Below, in pieces: positions 52,034-62,800 of a stretch of 64,000 nucleotides of DNA. Position 1 is the stretch's first letter; every line of letters starts with the position of its first letter. The stretch covers positions 124,001 to 188,000 of the forward strand of contig NZ_SBIU01000005.1 in the NCBI RefSeq assembly GCF_004765805.1, read 5' to 3'. A program made the translations under genes and the position numbers. This DNA comes from Halorussus halobius. Lineage in GTDB: Archaea; Halobacteriota; Halobacteria; Halobacteriales; Haladaptataceae. The notes beneath the pieces were generated by a model. That model did no database searches and had not been told where the DNA came from. It worked only from the letters and a program-made list of their open reading frames with translations.

Positions 52034-53047
52034 TCACGCCACCCGGTTGTCCAGCTCCTCGCCGGCGTCCAGCCACCGGACGTTCTCGGCCACGATGTCG
52101 GCCAGCCGCGAGTAGTACTCGGGCGTGTGGCCCGAGCAGTGGGGCGTTATCAGGCAGTTCTCCAGATTCCAGAGCGGGTGGTCCTCGGGCAGCGGCTCTG
52201 GGTCGGTCACGTCGAGTGCCGCGCCCCGGAGGTTGTGGGTCCGGAGCGCCCAGACCAGCGCGTCGGTGTCGACCACCGGCCCGCGAGCCACGTTGACGAG
52301 CACGGCCTCGGGTGGCAGGGTCTTGAGTTCGGACTCGCCGACCAGCCCGCGGGTCGTCTCGGTCAGCGGGCACGCCAGCACGAGGTAGTCGGTCCGGGCC
52401 AGCGCGTCCTCGAACCCCGGTCCGTCGAACCCGACCACCTCGTCGGTCGGGCCTCCCTTCTCGGGGGTGTAGCGTACGCCCACCGTCTCGACGCCGAATC
52501 CCTGCAGGCGCTCGACCACGGCCTGCCCGATGGCTCCCAGCCCGACCACCGTGACGGTGCTGTCCTGTAGCTCGTGGGCCCGGAAGTGTCGCCACTCGCG
52601 GTTCTGCTGGCGTCGCCATCCCTCGTGGAGCCGCCGGGCGAACACGAGCAGGTTGCCCACGACGTGTTCGCCGATGTTCGGCCCGTGGACCCCCGAGGCG
52701 TTGGTGACCGCCACGCCCCGGTCTTCGAGCGCGTCCATCGGGAGATGGCCCGTCCCGGCGTACGCGCAGGCGAACAGGTCGAGGTTCGTGGCGTGGTCCA
52801 GCAAGTCGTCGTCGACCTCCATCCCGGTGATGACGGGCGCGCGAGCCGCGAGTTCCCGCTCTTCGGTCGGGGTCTCGGCGAGCCGCACGTCGCGGTCGGG
52901 CAGGCGCTCGCGGAGCCGGTCGACGTACTCGTCGACCGGCATGCCGTGGGTGCCCCGACGCAAGACGAGTACGTCGGGACCGCCGGATTCGTCGGGGGTA
53001 CGGCTGGCGGCGTCGGTGCTGTCGGAGTCGTCGCTCGGTTCGGGCAT
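52034..53047 (-). CDS. D-2-hydroxyacid dehydrogenase (NAD-dependent)
   Basis: 337 residues. The NAD site is VTVVGLGAIGQAVVERLQGF. Catalytic residues appear in VLVNVARGPVVDTDALVWAL (Arg), AALDVTDPEPLPEDHPLW (Glu) and LITPHCSGHTPEYYSRLADI (His). The N-terminal half is the substrate domain, with an extra acidic leader of about 24 residues. It reduces 2-keto acids or oxidises D-2-hydroxy acids; the exact substrate (glyoxylate, phosphoglycerate or other) cannot be read. Confidence 0.93.
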   Translation of the reverse strand: MPEPSDDSDSTDAASRTPDESGGPDVLVLRRGTHGMPVDEYVDRLRERLPDRDVRLAETPTEERELAARAPVITGMEVDDDLLDHATNLDLFACAYAGTGHLPMDALEDRGVAVTNASGVHGPNIGEHVVGNLLVFARRLHEGWRRQQNREWRHFRAHELQDSTVTVVGLGAIGQAVVERLQGFGVETVGVRYTPEKGGPTDEVVGFDGPGFEDALARTDYLVLACPLTETTRGLVGESELKTLPPEAVLVNVARGPVVDTDALVWALRTHNLRGAALDVTDPEPLPEDHPLWNLENCLITPHCSGHTPEYYSRLADIVAENVRWLDAGEELDNRVA

Positions 53048-53090
53048 GTGTTCGGCGTTACGGCGGAGGGGGATAAATCGTCGGTTGCGG

Positions 53091-53537
53091 TCACCCGCTG
53101 GTGAGGTCGTCGAGCCGGTCGAGGTACGCCTCCCTGGGTACCTGATACGCTCCCCGGTGGTCCAACTCCCCGCGTGCGAACTCGGCCGCGAGTTCGCGCG
53201 CGCCCGCCAGCGCGGCCTCGCGGTCGTCGTACGTGCGAGCTGGGACCAGCTCCACCTCGGGTTCGAGGAAGAACTGGACGCGCCACGCGTCGGTAGTGCC
53301 GTACTCGGCCTCGGCGGCCGGCCGGTTCGGCGCGCCCGCGGCGACGTACAGCGTCGGCAGACAGGCCGGGGGAAACCGCTCGGTGTCGAACACGTCGGGC
53401 CGATACGCGAGGATGCGCCGACCGCCCGGTTCGTCGTTCCACACGCGCCACCCCGCCGGTAGGTTCGGCTCGTCCCGACCGTCCCCGTCCGGACTCCCCA
53501 CGCCCGACGTCGCCTCGGACGCGTCGCCGTCGGTCAT
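53091..53537 (-). CDS. DUF5820-type haloarchaeal protein
   Basis: 148 residues. The core is LPAGWRVWNDEPGGRRILAY, RPDVFDTERFPPACLPTLYV and the strand VQFFLEPEVELVPARTYDD, which I recognise as the DUF5820 pattern. The N-terminal 25 residues are a variable acidic leader. Role unknown. ACCTTATCG about 29 bases upstream is the likely TATA box. Confidence 0.78.
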   Translation of the reverse strand: MTDGDASEATSGVGSPDGDGRDEPNLPAGWRVWNDEPGGRRILAYRPDVFDTERFPPACLPTLYVAAGAPNRPAAEAEYGTTDAWRVQFFLEPEVELVPARTYDDREAALAGARELAAEFARGELDHRGAYQVPREAYLDRLDDLTSG

Positions 53538-54081
53538 GTCCGGTCGTTCGTCGCCGCCCGATAAGGTCTTGGCGGTCGGGAGCGGGACGGTTCGGCGCGG
53601 ATTCTCTTAAAAGTAGAACGTGCTAACAATCCACATCGACACGCCGATGGCAGGGGGGTCACCGAGATCACGGGTTTCAATGGAATCACTCAGCTTATCA
53701 TGATATCTGATAGATGCGAAGGTATATGATGCTCGAACACAACCAATAGATAGTATCGGTGGTAGCGACCCACACGGTACTCGATAGCGACTACCAGAAC
53801 CTGTTCACGTTCCGATATCGTCGCCCTCCGACGCGTCGACGCCGTGGATGGGGAGTGGGATGGCACGCACATGACGGCTCGACAACGACCCCTGCGTCCG
53901 CGCAGGGACACGGCGGCCCGGACGGGGGACGTGGCGGCGGCGCTACGCCCGGGTGTCGTTGCCGAATCGCAGGGGGGCCGCCAGACCTTAGTGCGTGTGC
54001 GACTACCACATACTCCGACCGTGGCTGCGACTCGGCAGTCGCCTGCTCTCTCTGCGCTCTCCCAACCAAACGCGTGATACG
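53538..54081. other. 544-bp leader/promoter region of the prkA operon
   Basis: AT-richer than its surroundings between about 53590 and 53830. It contains a perfect palindrome TATCATGATA (53696-53705), a TATA-like GGTATATGATG (about 53723-53733) and a perfect 7-bp hairpin CCCTGCG-TCCG-CGCAGGG (53890-53907). No TATA element is seen at the usual distance from the prkA ATG at 54082. Transcription therefore probably starts upstream and leaves a long 5' leader. Confidence 0.5.
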
Positions 54082-54085
54082 ATGA
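53759..54085 (+). CDS. Possible leader ORF overlapping the prkA start
   Basis: A GTG at 53759, about 31 bases after the TATA-like GGTATATGATG, opens a 108-codon frame. Its stop overlaps the prkA ATG as ATGA, the arrangement of coupled haloarchaeal genes. The predicted peptide begins VATHTVLDSDYQNLFTFRYR but becomes Arg/Gly- and Cys-rich, unlike a normal acidic halophile protein. I rate it as a possible regulatory leader rather than a protein gene. Confidence 0.2.
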   Translation: MVATHTVLDSDYQNLFTFRYRRPPTRRRRGWGVGWHAHDGSTTTPASAQGHGGPDGGRGGGATPGCRCRIAGGPPDLSACATTTYSDRGCDSAVACSLCALPTKRVIR

Positions 54086-56145
54086 CAGAAACACTGGAAG
54101 AACTCAGCCAGCGCTACCAGGAATCGATGCCCGAGGACCTCCGCGAGACCAAGTCGTTCGACTGGTACCTCGACGAGGTGTCCCGCGACCCGAAGGTGGC
54201 CCGCAACGCCCACCAGCGGGTCGCGGACATGTTCGACTACTACGGCACGGAGTACGACGAGGACGCCGGGGTGGTGGAGTACCTGCTGGCCTCGGAGGAC
54301 CCGCTCCACGACGGGGAGAACACCTTCTACGGCCACGAGATACACCGCGCCATCCACGAGTTCGTCAACAAGGTCAAGTCGGGCGCTCGGGGGCTCGGGC
54401 CCCAGAAACGCATCAAGCTCCTGCTCGGCCCGGTTGGGTCGGGCAAGTCCGACTTCGACCGGCAGGTCCGGACCTACTTCGAGGACTACACCCTCCGCGA
54501 GGAGGGCCGGATGTACACCTACCGGTGGACCAACCTCTGTGACGTCGTCCACGACCAGGACCCCGCAGACGACACGGTCCGGTCGCCGATGAACCAGGAC
54601 CCCCTGGTGTTGCTGCCGGTCGAGCAGCGCCAGCGCGTGGTCGCGGACCTCAACGAGAACCTCGACGCGCCGTACACCATCCAGAACGAGCAGAGCCTCG
54701 ACCCCGCGTCGGCGTTCTACATGGACGAACTGCTGGCGTACTACGACGACGACATCCAGCAGGTGCTCGAAAACCACGTCGAGGTCGTGCGACTCACCGC
54801 CGACGAGAACAAGCGCCAGGCCGTCGAGACGTTCGAGCCCAAGGACAAGAAGAACCAGGACGAGACCGAACTGACCGGGGACGTCAACTACTCGAAGATA
54901 GCCATCTACGGCGAATCGGACCCCAGGGCCTTCGACTACTCGGGGGCCTTTTGCAACGCCAACCGGGGCATCTTCAGCGGCGAGGAACTGCTCAAGCTCC
55001 AGCGGGAGTTCCTCTACGACTTCCTCCACGCCACCCAGGAGCAGACCATCAAGCCCAAGAACAACCCCCGAATCGACATCGACCAGGTCATCGTCGGTCG
55101 GACGAACATGCCCGAGTACCGCGACAAGAAGGGCGACGAGAAGATGGAGGCGTTCAACGACCGGACCAAGCGCATCGACTTCCCGTACGTCCTCGAGTAC
55201 GACGAGGAGGCCCAGATATACCGGAAGATGCTGGGCAACGCCGACGTGCCCGACGTCCACATCGAGCCCCACACGCTGGAGATGGCCGGGCTGTTCGGCG
55301 TGCTCACCCGGGTCGAGGAGCCCGACACCGAGACGGTCGACCTGCTCCAGAAGGTCAAGGCGTACAACGGCGAGATAGACGAGGGCGAGGACGTCGACGT
55401 CAAGAAGCTCCGCGAGGAGGGCGAGGAGAAGGCCGACATCGGCGAGGGGATGGAGGGCGTCTCGGCCCGGTTCGTGGGCGACGAGATCGCCGAGGCCATC
55501 ATGAACTCCACCCACCGCGACAAGGGCTTTCTCAGCCCGCTGTCGGTGTTCAACCACTTCGAGGAGAACCTCGAAAACCACGGCTCGATTCCCCAGGAGA
55601 ACTTCGAGACGTACTACCGCTACCTCGAACTGGTGCGCGAGGAGTACAAGGACCGCGCCATCGAGGACGTGCGCCACGCGTTAGCCTACGACGTCGAGGA
55701 GATACAGCGCCAGGGCGAGAAGTACATGGACCACGTGATGGCGTACATCGACGACGACACGGTCGAGGACGAACTCACGGGCCGCGAGCAGGACCCCGAC
55801 GAGAGCTTCCTCCGGGCGGTCGAGGAGAAACTCGACATCCCGCGCGACCGCAAGAACGACTTCCGCCAGGAGGTCAGCAACTGGGTCAGCCGGCGCGCCC
55901 GCGAGGGCTCGCCGTTCGACCCGCAGGACAACGACCGGCTCCGGCGGGCCCTGGAACGCAAGCTCTGGGAGGACAAGAAGCACAACATCAACTTCTCGGC
56001 GCTGGTGTCGTCCAACGAGATGGACGACGCCGAGCAGAACGCGTGGGTCGAGGCGCTCGTCGACCAGGGGTACTCGCGCGACGGTGCCAAGGAGGTGCTC
56101 GAGTTCGCCGGAGCCGAGGTCGCCCGCGCGGAGATGGAGGACTGA
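54082..56145 (+). CDS. prkA: PrkA-family serine protein kinase, first paralogue
   Basis: 687 residues from the ATG at 54082. An AAA-like PrkA domain with the P-loop [16 protein letters not shown] (residues about 114-129), [20 protein letters not shown] and the MoxR-like sensor region [20 protein letters not shown]. The C-terminal kinase-like PrkA domain follows ([20 protein letters not shown]). The length is close to E. coli YeaG (about 640). In bacteria YeaG works with YeaH in nitrogen and stress adaptation. Here it heads a four-gene operon with a second kinase, DUF444 and SpoVR. Confidence 0.93.
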   Translation: MTETLEELSQRYQESMPEDLRETKSFDWYLDEVSRDPKVARNAHQRVADMFDYYGTEYDEDAGVVEYLLASEDPLHDGENTFYGHEIHRAIHEFVNKVKSGARGLGPQKRIKLLLGPVGSGKSDFDRQVRTYFEDYTLREEGRMYTYRWTNLCDVVHDQDPADDTVRSPMNQDPLVLLPVEQRQRVVADLNENLDAPYTIQNEQSLDPASAFYMDELLAYYDDDIQQVLENHVEVVRLTADENKRQAVETFEPKDKKNQDETELTGDVNYSKIAIYGESDPRAFDYSGAFCNANRGIFSGEELLKLQREFLYDFLHATQEQTIKPKNNPRIDIDQVIVGRTNMPEYRDKKGDEKMEAFNDRTKRIDFPYVLEYDEEAQIYRKMLGNADVPDVHIEPHTLEMAGLFGVLTRVEEPDTETVDLLQKVKAYNGEIDEGEDVDVKKLREEGEEKADIGEGMEGVSARFVGDEIAEAIMNSTHRDKGFLSPLSVFNHFEENLENHGSIPQENFETYYRYLELVREEYKDRAIEDVRHALAYDVEEIQRQGEKYMDHVMAYIDDDTVEDELTGREQDPDESFLRAVEEKLDIPRDRKNDFRQEVSNWVSRRAREGSPFDPQDNDRLRRALERKLWEDKKHNINFSALVSSNEMDDAEQNAWVEALVDQGYSRDGAKEVLEFAGAEVARAEMED

Positions 56146-56147
56146 CC

Positions 56148-58523
56148 GTGGCGACCGGCCACGACGGGCGGACCGGCCGCGATCGCGACGACCGTACGCG
56201 CGGCCGCGACGACCCCTCGCGCCGGGACGATTCCCCGGACGGCGAGACGTTCGTGGAGGCCGCCGACCGCGAGCTCCGGGAGACCTACGAGGAGCCAAAG
56301 GGACTCCCGGCGTTCGTCGAGGAGGCGTTCGGGAACCCGACCGTGGCGGCCCACGCCAGCAAGTACCTGCTCGAAGCCATCGAGTCGATGGGCACCCGGA
56401 CGGTCGTCGAGGAGGGCGAGGAGAAGCGGCGCTACCGCTTTTTCGACGACCCGCACAACGACGGCGAGCACGCCATCCTCGGAAACACGGAGGTCCTCAA
56501 CGCGTTCGTCGACGACCTGCGCTCTATCGCGGCCCAGCGGGGCAAGGCCGAGAAGATAATCTGGTTCGACGGCCCGACCGCGACGGGCAAGTCCGAGCTC
56601 AAGCGGTGTCTGGTCAACGGCCTCCGGGAGTTCTCCAAGACCGACGCCGGCCGGCGCTACACCGTCGAGTGGAACGTCGCCAGCGCCAGCGACTCCCGGG
56701 GTCTGGGCTACGGCGACGACCGCGCGGCCGCCGACGAGGAGAACTGGTTCGCGAGCCCGGTGCAGGCCAACCCGCTCTCGGTGTTCCCCGAGCCGGTCCG
56801 CGAGGACGTCCTCGCCCGGCTGAACGAGCGCACCGACGACCACATCGACGTGAAAGTCGACAGCTCGCTCGACCCGTTCAGTCGAGAGGCGTACGACTAC
56901 CTCGAAGAGCAGTACCGCCGGGCCGGGGAGGACGACCTGTTCTCGGCCATCACCGACCCGAGCCACCTGCGGGTGAAAAACTACGTCGTGGACGTGGGGC
57001 GGGGCATCGGCGTCCTCCACTCGGAGGACGCCGGCCCGCCCAAAGAGCGGCTGGTCGGGTCGTGGATGCGCGGGATGTTGCAGGAACTCGACTCGCGCGG
57101 GCGCAAGAACCCCCAGGCGTTCAGCTACGACGGCGTGCTCTCGCAGGGCAACGGTCTGCTGACCATCGTGGAGGACGCCGCCCAGCACGCCGACCTGCTC
57201 CAGAAGCTGCTCAACGTGCCCGACGAGCAGACCGTCAAGCTCGACAAGGGCATCGGGATGGACGTCGACACCCAACTGGTCATCATCTCGAACCCGGACC
57301 TCGAAGCACAGCTCAACCAGCACGCCGACGCCGGCGGGGCCGACCCGCTGAAGGCGCTCAAGCGCCGGCTCGACCGACGGCGGTTCAAGTACCTCACCAA
57401 CCTCAGCCTCGAAGCCGAACTCGTCCGACGCGAGTTGACCGACGAGACGGACGTGTGGCGGGCCGACAGCTACGACGAGCTCGAAGAGCGCATCCGCGAG
57501 TCCCTCACGATACAGGTTCGGAGCGAGGACGACGACGGCGTCTCCCGGCGCGAACTCGCGCCCCACGCCGTCGAGGCCGCCGCGCTGTACGGCGTCGTGA
57601 CCCGACTCGACGGCGAGGACGTGCCGGCGGGCCTCGACCTCGTGGACAAGGCGGAGCTGTTCGACCGCGGGTACCTGCTCGACGGCGACGACCGCCTCGA
57701 CAAGGACGACTTCGAGTTCGACGACGACGCCGACGACGGCGAGCAGGGCATCCCGGTGACCTACACCCGGGACGTCGTCGCCGACCTGCTCAACGAGGGG
57801 AGCGAGCGCGCCCACGCCGACTACCCGGTCGAGGAGGTCGTCATGCCCCGGGACGTGCTCGACGCGATGGCCGAGCGCCTGACGGGCGCGCCCGTGTTCT
57901 CGACCGCCGAACGCACCGAGTACGAGAACCGGCTCGTCCCAGTCAAGAACCACGTCTTCCAGCGCCAGCAGGAGGACGTCCTCGACGCCATGATGGCCGA
58001 CAAGCGCGTCGACGAGGAGACCGTCGAGGAGTACGTCGAGCACGTCTACGCGTGGGCGACCGACGAGACGATCGAGAACGACCGGGGCGAGCGCGTCGGG
58101 CCGGACGCGCTCAAGATGAAGGTGTTCGAGACCGACCACCTCGGCCGGTTCTCCCCCGAGAGCTACGGGACCGACCACGCGCCCTCGCCGGCGGTCGAGG
58201 AGTTCCGGCGCAACAAGGTCATCACCGCCCTGAACCGCCACGCGTGGGAGAACCGCGACGAGGGGTTCGAGGTCGGCGACATCGAACCCAAGGAGATTCC
58301 CATCATCCGGACCGTGCTGGCCAACTACGACTGGGACGACGTCCGACGGGTGTTCGAGGACTTCGACCCGACCCAGTGGTCGGACCCGCCGGCCGACACC
58401 GAGACGGCCGCCGTGAAGGCCGAGACGATAGCCAACCTGGTCGAACTGTACGGCTACTCCGAGGCGTCGGCCGAGTTGACCAGCCAGCACGTCATGAGCC
58501 AGGTGAGCTACAAATGGGACTGA
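56148..58523 (+). CDS. PrkA-family serine protein kinase, second and longer paralogue
   Basis: 791 residues from a GTG at 56148, two bases after the first kinase gene. A basic/acidic N-terminal tail of about 35 residues precedes the domain. The P-loop is [20 protein letters not shown] (about 136-155), with [20 protein letters not shown] and [20 protein letters not shown] as sensor regions. The C-terminal part (about 480-791) is longer than in the first copy. Both P-loops are intact, so both may be active, perhaps as a heteromer. The last ten bases overlap the DUF444 gene. Confidence 0.9.
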   Translation: MATGHDGRTGRDRDDRTRGRDDPSRRDDSPDGETFVEAADRELRETYEEPKGLPAFVEEAFGNPTVAAHASKYLLEAIESMGTRTVVEEGEEKRRYRFFDDPHNDGEHAILGNTEVLNAFVDDLRSIAAQRGKAEKIIWFDGPTATGKSELKRCLVNGLREFSKTDAGRRYTVEWNVASASDSRGLGYGDDRAAADEENWFASPVQANPLSVFPEPVREDVLARLNERTDDHIDVKVDSSLDPFSREAYDYLEEQYRRAGEDDLFSAITDPSHLRVKNYVVDVGRGIGVLHSEDAGPPKERLVGSWMRGMLQELDSRGRKNPQAFSYDGVLSQGNGLLTIVEDAAQHADLLQKLLNVPDEQTVKLDKGIGMDVDTQLVIISNPDLEAQLNQHADAGGADPLKALKRRLDRRRFKYLTNLSLEAELVRRELTDETDVWRADSYDELEERIRESLTIQVRSEDDDGVSRRELAPHAVEAAALYGVVTRLDGEDVPAGLDLVDKAELFDRGYLLDGDDRLDKDDFEFDDDADDGEQGIPVTYTRDVVADLLNEGSERAHADYPVEEVVMPRDVLDAMAERLTGAPVFSTAERTEYENRLVPVKNHVFQRQQEDVLDAMMADKRVDEETVEEYVEHVYAWATDETIENDRGERVGPDALKMKVFETDHLGRFSPESYGTDHAPSPAVEEFRRNKVITALNRHAWENRDEGFEVGDIEPKEIPIIRTVLANYDWDDVRRVFEDFDPTQWSDPPADTETAAVKAETIANLVELYGYSEASAELTSQHVMSQVSYKWD

Positions 58524-59827
58524 GAGACGACCTCGAACGCTATCGCGAGGTCGGCGAGGCCAAGCGCGAGGACCTCGCGGACTTCATCCAGTACGGCGAC
58601 CTCGGGCGGAGTCTGCCCGACGAGATAAACGTCCCAATCAAAATCGTGGACCTGCCGGAGTTCGCGTACGACCAGCGCGACCGGGGCGGCGTCGGGCAGG
58701 GCGACCCCGACGTGGGCGACCCGGTCGGCGAGCCCCAGCCCCAGCCCGGCGACGACGGCGAGGAGGGCGACGACCCCGGCGAGGAGGGCGGCGAGCACGA
58801 CTACTACGAGATGGACCCCGAGGAGTTCGCCGAGGAACTCGACGACGAACTCGGCCTCGACCTCGAACCGAAGGGCAAGGAGGTCGTCGAGGAGATGGAG
58901 GGCGATTTCACCGACATGACCCGCACGGGGCCCGACTCGACGCTGGACTTCGAGCGGATGTTCAAGGAGGGGCTCAAGCGCAAGCTGGCGATGGACTTCG
59001 ACCCCGACTACGTGCGCGAGGCGCTGAAGGTCGAGGGCTGGGGCCCCGAGCGCACGTTCGAGTGGGCGCGCGAGCGCAACATCAACGTCTCGAAGCACTG
59101 GCTCGACGAGCAGTACGACGCGATTCCGGCCGACGAGCGCACCAGGTGGTCCAGCATCGACGAGATGGAGGACAACACCGACCAGCGGTCGGCCGCCCGG
59201 AAGATAACCGAGGAGGGCATCCGGCACGTCCCGTTACGGAAGGAGGACGAGCGCTACCGCTACCCCGAGATAATCGAGGAGCGCGAGAAGAACGTCGTCG
59301 TCGTCAACATCCGGGACGTCTCGGGGTCGATGCGCGAGAAGAAGCGCGAACTGGTCGAACGCACGTTCACGCCGCTGGACTGGTACCTGACCGGCAAGTA
59401 CGACAACGCCGAGTTCGTCTACGTCGCCCACGACGCCGAGGCGTGGGAGGTCTCCCGCGAGGACTTCTTTGGCATCCGGTCGGGCGGCGGAACGAAGATA
59501 TCGTCGGCCTACGAGCTCGCGGCCGCGATTCTGGACGAGCGCTACCCGTGGTCGGAGTGGAACCGCTACGTGTTCGCGGCCGGCGACAGCGAGAACTCCC
59601 GGAACGACACCAGCGAGAACGTGGTCCCGCTGATGGAGGAGATTCCGGCCAACCTCCACGCCTACGTCGAGACCCAGCCCGACGGGAAGGCCATCAACGC
59701 GACCCACGCCGAGGAGGTCGACGAGTACTTCGCCGACTCCGACGAGGTCGCGGTGAGCTACGTCAACAGCCCCGAGGACGTGACCGACGCCATCTACGAG
59801 ATACTCAGCACGGAGGCCGAATCGTGA
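58514..59827 (+). CDS. DUF444 (YeaH-like) von Willebrand-type protein
   Basis: 437 residues, close to E. coli YeaH (about 427). It starts inside the end of the second kinase gene. A charged N-terminal region with a Gly/Pro/Asp linker (about 58-95) is followed by an alpha region with [24 protein letters not shown]-like domain follows, whose metal site is [20 protein letters not shown] (DxSxS) with [20 protein letters not shown] later. YeaH binds the YeaG kinase in bacteria, and the gene order is conserved here. Confidence 0.92.
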   Translation: MGLRDDLERYREVGEAKREDLADFIQYGDLGRSLPDEINVPIKIVDLPEFAYDQRDRGGVGQGDPDVGDPVGEPQPQPGDDGEEGDDPGEEGGEHDYYEMDPEEFAEELDDELGLDLEPKGKEVVEEMEGDFTDMTRTGPDSTLDFERMFKEGLKRKLAMDFDPDYVREALKVEGWGPERTFEWARERNINVSKHWLDEQYDAIPADERTRWSSIDEMEDNTDQRSAARKITEEGIRHVPLRKEDERYRYPEIIEEREKNVVVVNIRDVSGSMREKKRELVERTFTPLDWYLTGKYDNAEFVYVAHDAEAWEVSREDFFGIRSGGGTKISSAYELAAAILDERYPWSEWNRYVFAAGDSENSRNDTSENVVPLMEEIPANLHAYVETQPDGKAINATHAEEVDEYFADSDEVAVSYVNSPEDVTDAIYEILSTEAES

Positions 59828-59849
59828 CACCCACTACGGAGACAGACCC

Positions 59850-62800
59850 ATGAGAGAGCGACCCCGAACCCAACGGGCGGCCGAACCGCTACAGGAACCC
59901 GCGAGCGAGGCCCGGAAGCTGGCCCAGACGCTCGGACTCGACCCGTACGACGTGAACTACTGGGTGGTCGACTACGACGAGATGAACGAGCTCATCGCGT
60001 ACAACGGCTTCCAGGAGCGCTACCCCCACTGGCGGTGGGGAATGCAGTACGACCGCCAGCAAAAGCAGGGCCAGTACGCCGGCGGGAAGGCGTTCGAGAT
60101 CGTCATCAACGACGACCCCTCCCACGCGTTCCTCCAGGAGTCGAACGGGCTGGCCGATCAGAAGGCGGTCATCACCCACGTCGAGGCCCACGCCGACTTC
60201 TTCGCCAACAACCGGTGGTACCGGATGTTCGCCGACGAGCTGGACGCCGCCGCGATGCTCGAACGCCACGCCCGGCGCATCGAGGCGTACATGGCCGACC
60301 CCGACGTCGACCGCGAGGCGGTCGAGGAGTGGATAGACAGCGTGCTGTGTCTCGAAGACAACATCGACCAGCACGAGCCGTTCAAGCGCCAGTACGAGCG
60401 CGAGGACGCCGACGAGGAGGTCGAGGAGGCCGAACTCGCCGAGAAGCTCGACGAGATGGACCTCAGCGACGAGGTGGTCCAGCAGGTGTTCGACGAGGAA
60501 GACCTCGACGAGGACGCGACGGCCGACCTCGACGAGCCCGAGATGGACGTGTTGGCCTTCCTCCGGGACCACGGCAAGGCCTACGACCAGGAGTCGAGCA
60601 AGGCCGAGGAGATGACCGAGTGGCAGCGCGAGATTCTGGAGATGCTCCGGGCCGAATCCTACTACTTCGCGGCCCAGAAGCTCACGAAGGTCATGAACGA
60701 GGGCTGGGCCTGTGTGGCTCCCGAGACACCGATATTCACGTCGGACGGGCTCGTTTCGATGCAGAGGGTAGTCGAGAACCACACGCCCGTTTCGGACGGT
60801 GAAGAGACACGAGCGGTCTACGACTCCAACGTCATCCCTAATCACGAGACCGTGACTATCGAAACTCGTCGGGGATTCGAACTCACGGGGTCGAACAACC
60901 ACCGCATCCGCCGTCCCGACGGTTCGTGGGTCCGGTTGGACGAACTAACTGAAGGGGACGAGATCGAAGTGTCTGGTGGCAACGGTGTCTGGCCCGAGGA
61001 GTTCGCGTCTATCGAGTGGGATACTCCGGACTACGTGACCTTAGAAGACGTCGCCGAACACGCTGGCGTGTCGGTCTGGACCGTGATGCGGTACCGGAAG
61101 ACCGGGCGAGCGGAGAAGGCCGACGCGATAGAGGATGCGTTAACCCGATACGAGGGTGAGAATCAGAGCGTCGCCCAACGGGAACCCATCCGAGTTCCGG
61201 GCGAGGTGAACGAACGGTTCGGGAGGTTCTTGGGGCTCTTCGTCGGCGACGGCCACGTCTCCACAGACTCGCGCCACGTCGGATTCACGACGGCACAAAG
61301 AGACCACGCCGAGGAGTTCGCTGGATTGACCGACGAGCTATTCGGGATCGACCCGAAGGTCGAACGAGACGGCTCGCGCTGGCGGGTTTACGCCTATTCG
61401 GAGAACCTCAAAGACCTGCTCGTGAACGAACTCGGACTTCCGGTCGGAAACGCCGCCCGTGAAAAGGCGGTGCCCGAACACGTCCTTCGGTCGCCGAAGT
61501 CGGTCGTGGCCGAGTTCATCAGAGGCTTGATGGACGCTGACGGCTACGCTGGCGAGCAGGGTGCCATCCTCAGCACGACGAGCGAGGCGATGAGCGAGAC
61601 CGTACAGTTGCTCTTGACGAACTTCGACGTGTTGAGTCGGCGACGCGAACAGCACGACGGGTGCTACCACGTCCACCTCACGGGCCGGTCTGCAAAGCGG
61701 TTCGCCGACGAGATCGGATTCGGCTACCCCGAAAAAGCCGACGCTCTCGGGACCTACCTCGACGAACTAGCGTGGTTCGAAGACGAGTCGTGGACCGACG
61801 AAGTCGTCGAGATCGAAGCGGACGAGGGGACGGTGTACGACATCTCCGTCGAGGAGACGCATCGGTACGCTGGCGCGGGATTCGTCAATCACAACTCCTA
61901 CTGGGAGTCGATGATGATGGGCGAGGAGGCGTTCGCGGGCGACGACGAGTTCCTCCAGTACGCCGACCACCAGGCCCGGGTCCTCAACTCGCCCGGCCTC
62001 AACCCCTACCAGCTCGGCAAGGAGCTGTGGGAGTACGTCGAGAACACCGAGAACCGCCGGGAGGTCGCCCGGAAGCTCCTGCGCGTGGAGGGCGTCACGT
62101 GGCGCAACTTCCACGACACGGTCGACTTCGACCGGATACAGGACCTGCTCGCGCCCGACCCGCGAATCGACAGCATCGACCCCGAAAACCTCGGCGAGCT
62201 ACACTCACTCGTGCCGGAGAAAGTCGACGGCGAGGCGCTCGACCGGGCTCAGGCCGGCGAGATAGACGTCGAGCGGTACCCGTGGAAGCTGCTGACCTAC
62301 GAGGGGCTGGCCGAGCGACACTTCTCGCTGTGCAAGCGCCAGAACCGGGGGTTCCTCCGGTCGACCTCCCAGCAGGACCTCGAACGGTTCGCCCGGTACG
62401 TCGTCGACGACGCCCGGTACGACGCGGTCGAGGAGGCCGTCGCGGACGTCGAGTACGCCACCGGCTGGGACCGGATGCGGGAAGTACGGGAGAGCCACAA
62501 CGACGTTACCTTCCTCGACAGCTTCCTGACCCAGGAGTTCGTCACCGACAACGAGTACTTCACCTACGAGTTCAGCCAGACCACAGGCGACTACCGAGTC
62601 GCCAGCACCGACTACGAGGACGTCAAGAAGAAGCTGATGTTGCAGTTCACCAACTTCGGCAAGCCCACCGTCGCGGTGTACGACGGCAACTACGACAACC
62701 GGAACGAACTCCTGCTCGGCCACCACTACAACGGCGTGATGCTCGACCTCCAGCAGGCCAAGCGCACGCTCGAACGCGCGTTCGACCTCTGGGGCCGGCC

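Noticed and set aside
55686..58490. A very long open frame (over 900 codons) on the minus strand opposite the two kinase genes
   Set aside because: It is a mirror of GC-rich third-position bias opposite real genes; its product is Val/Arg/Leu-rich with no recognisable motif, while the plus strand encodes clear PrkA proteins.
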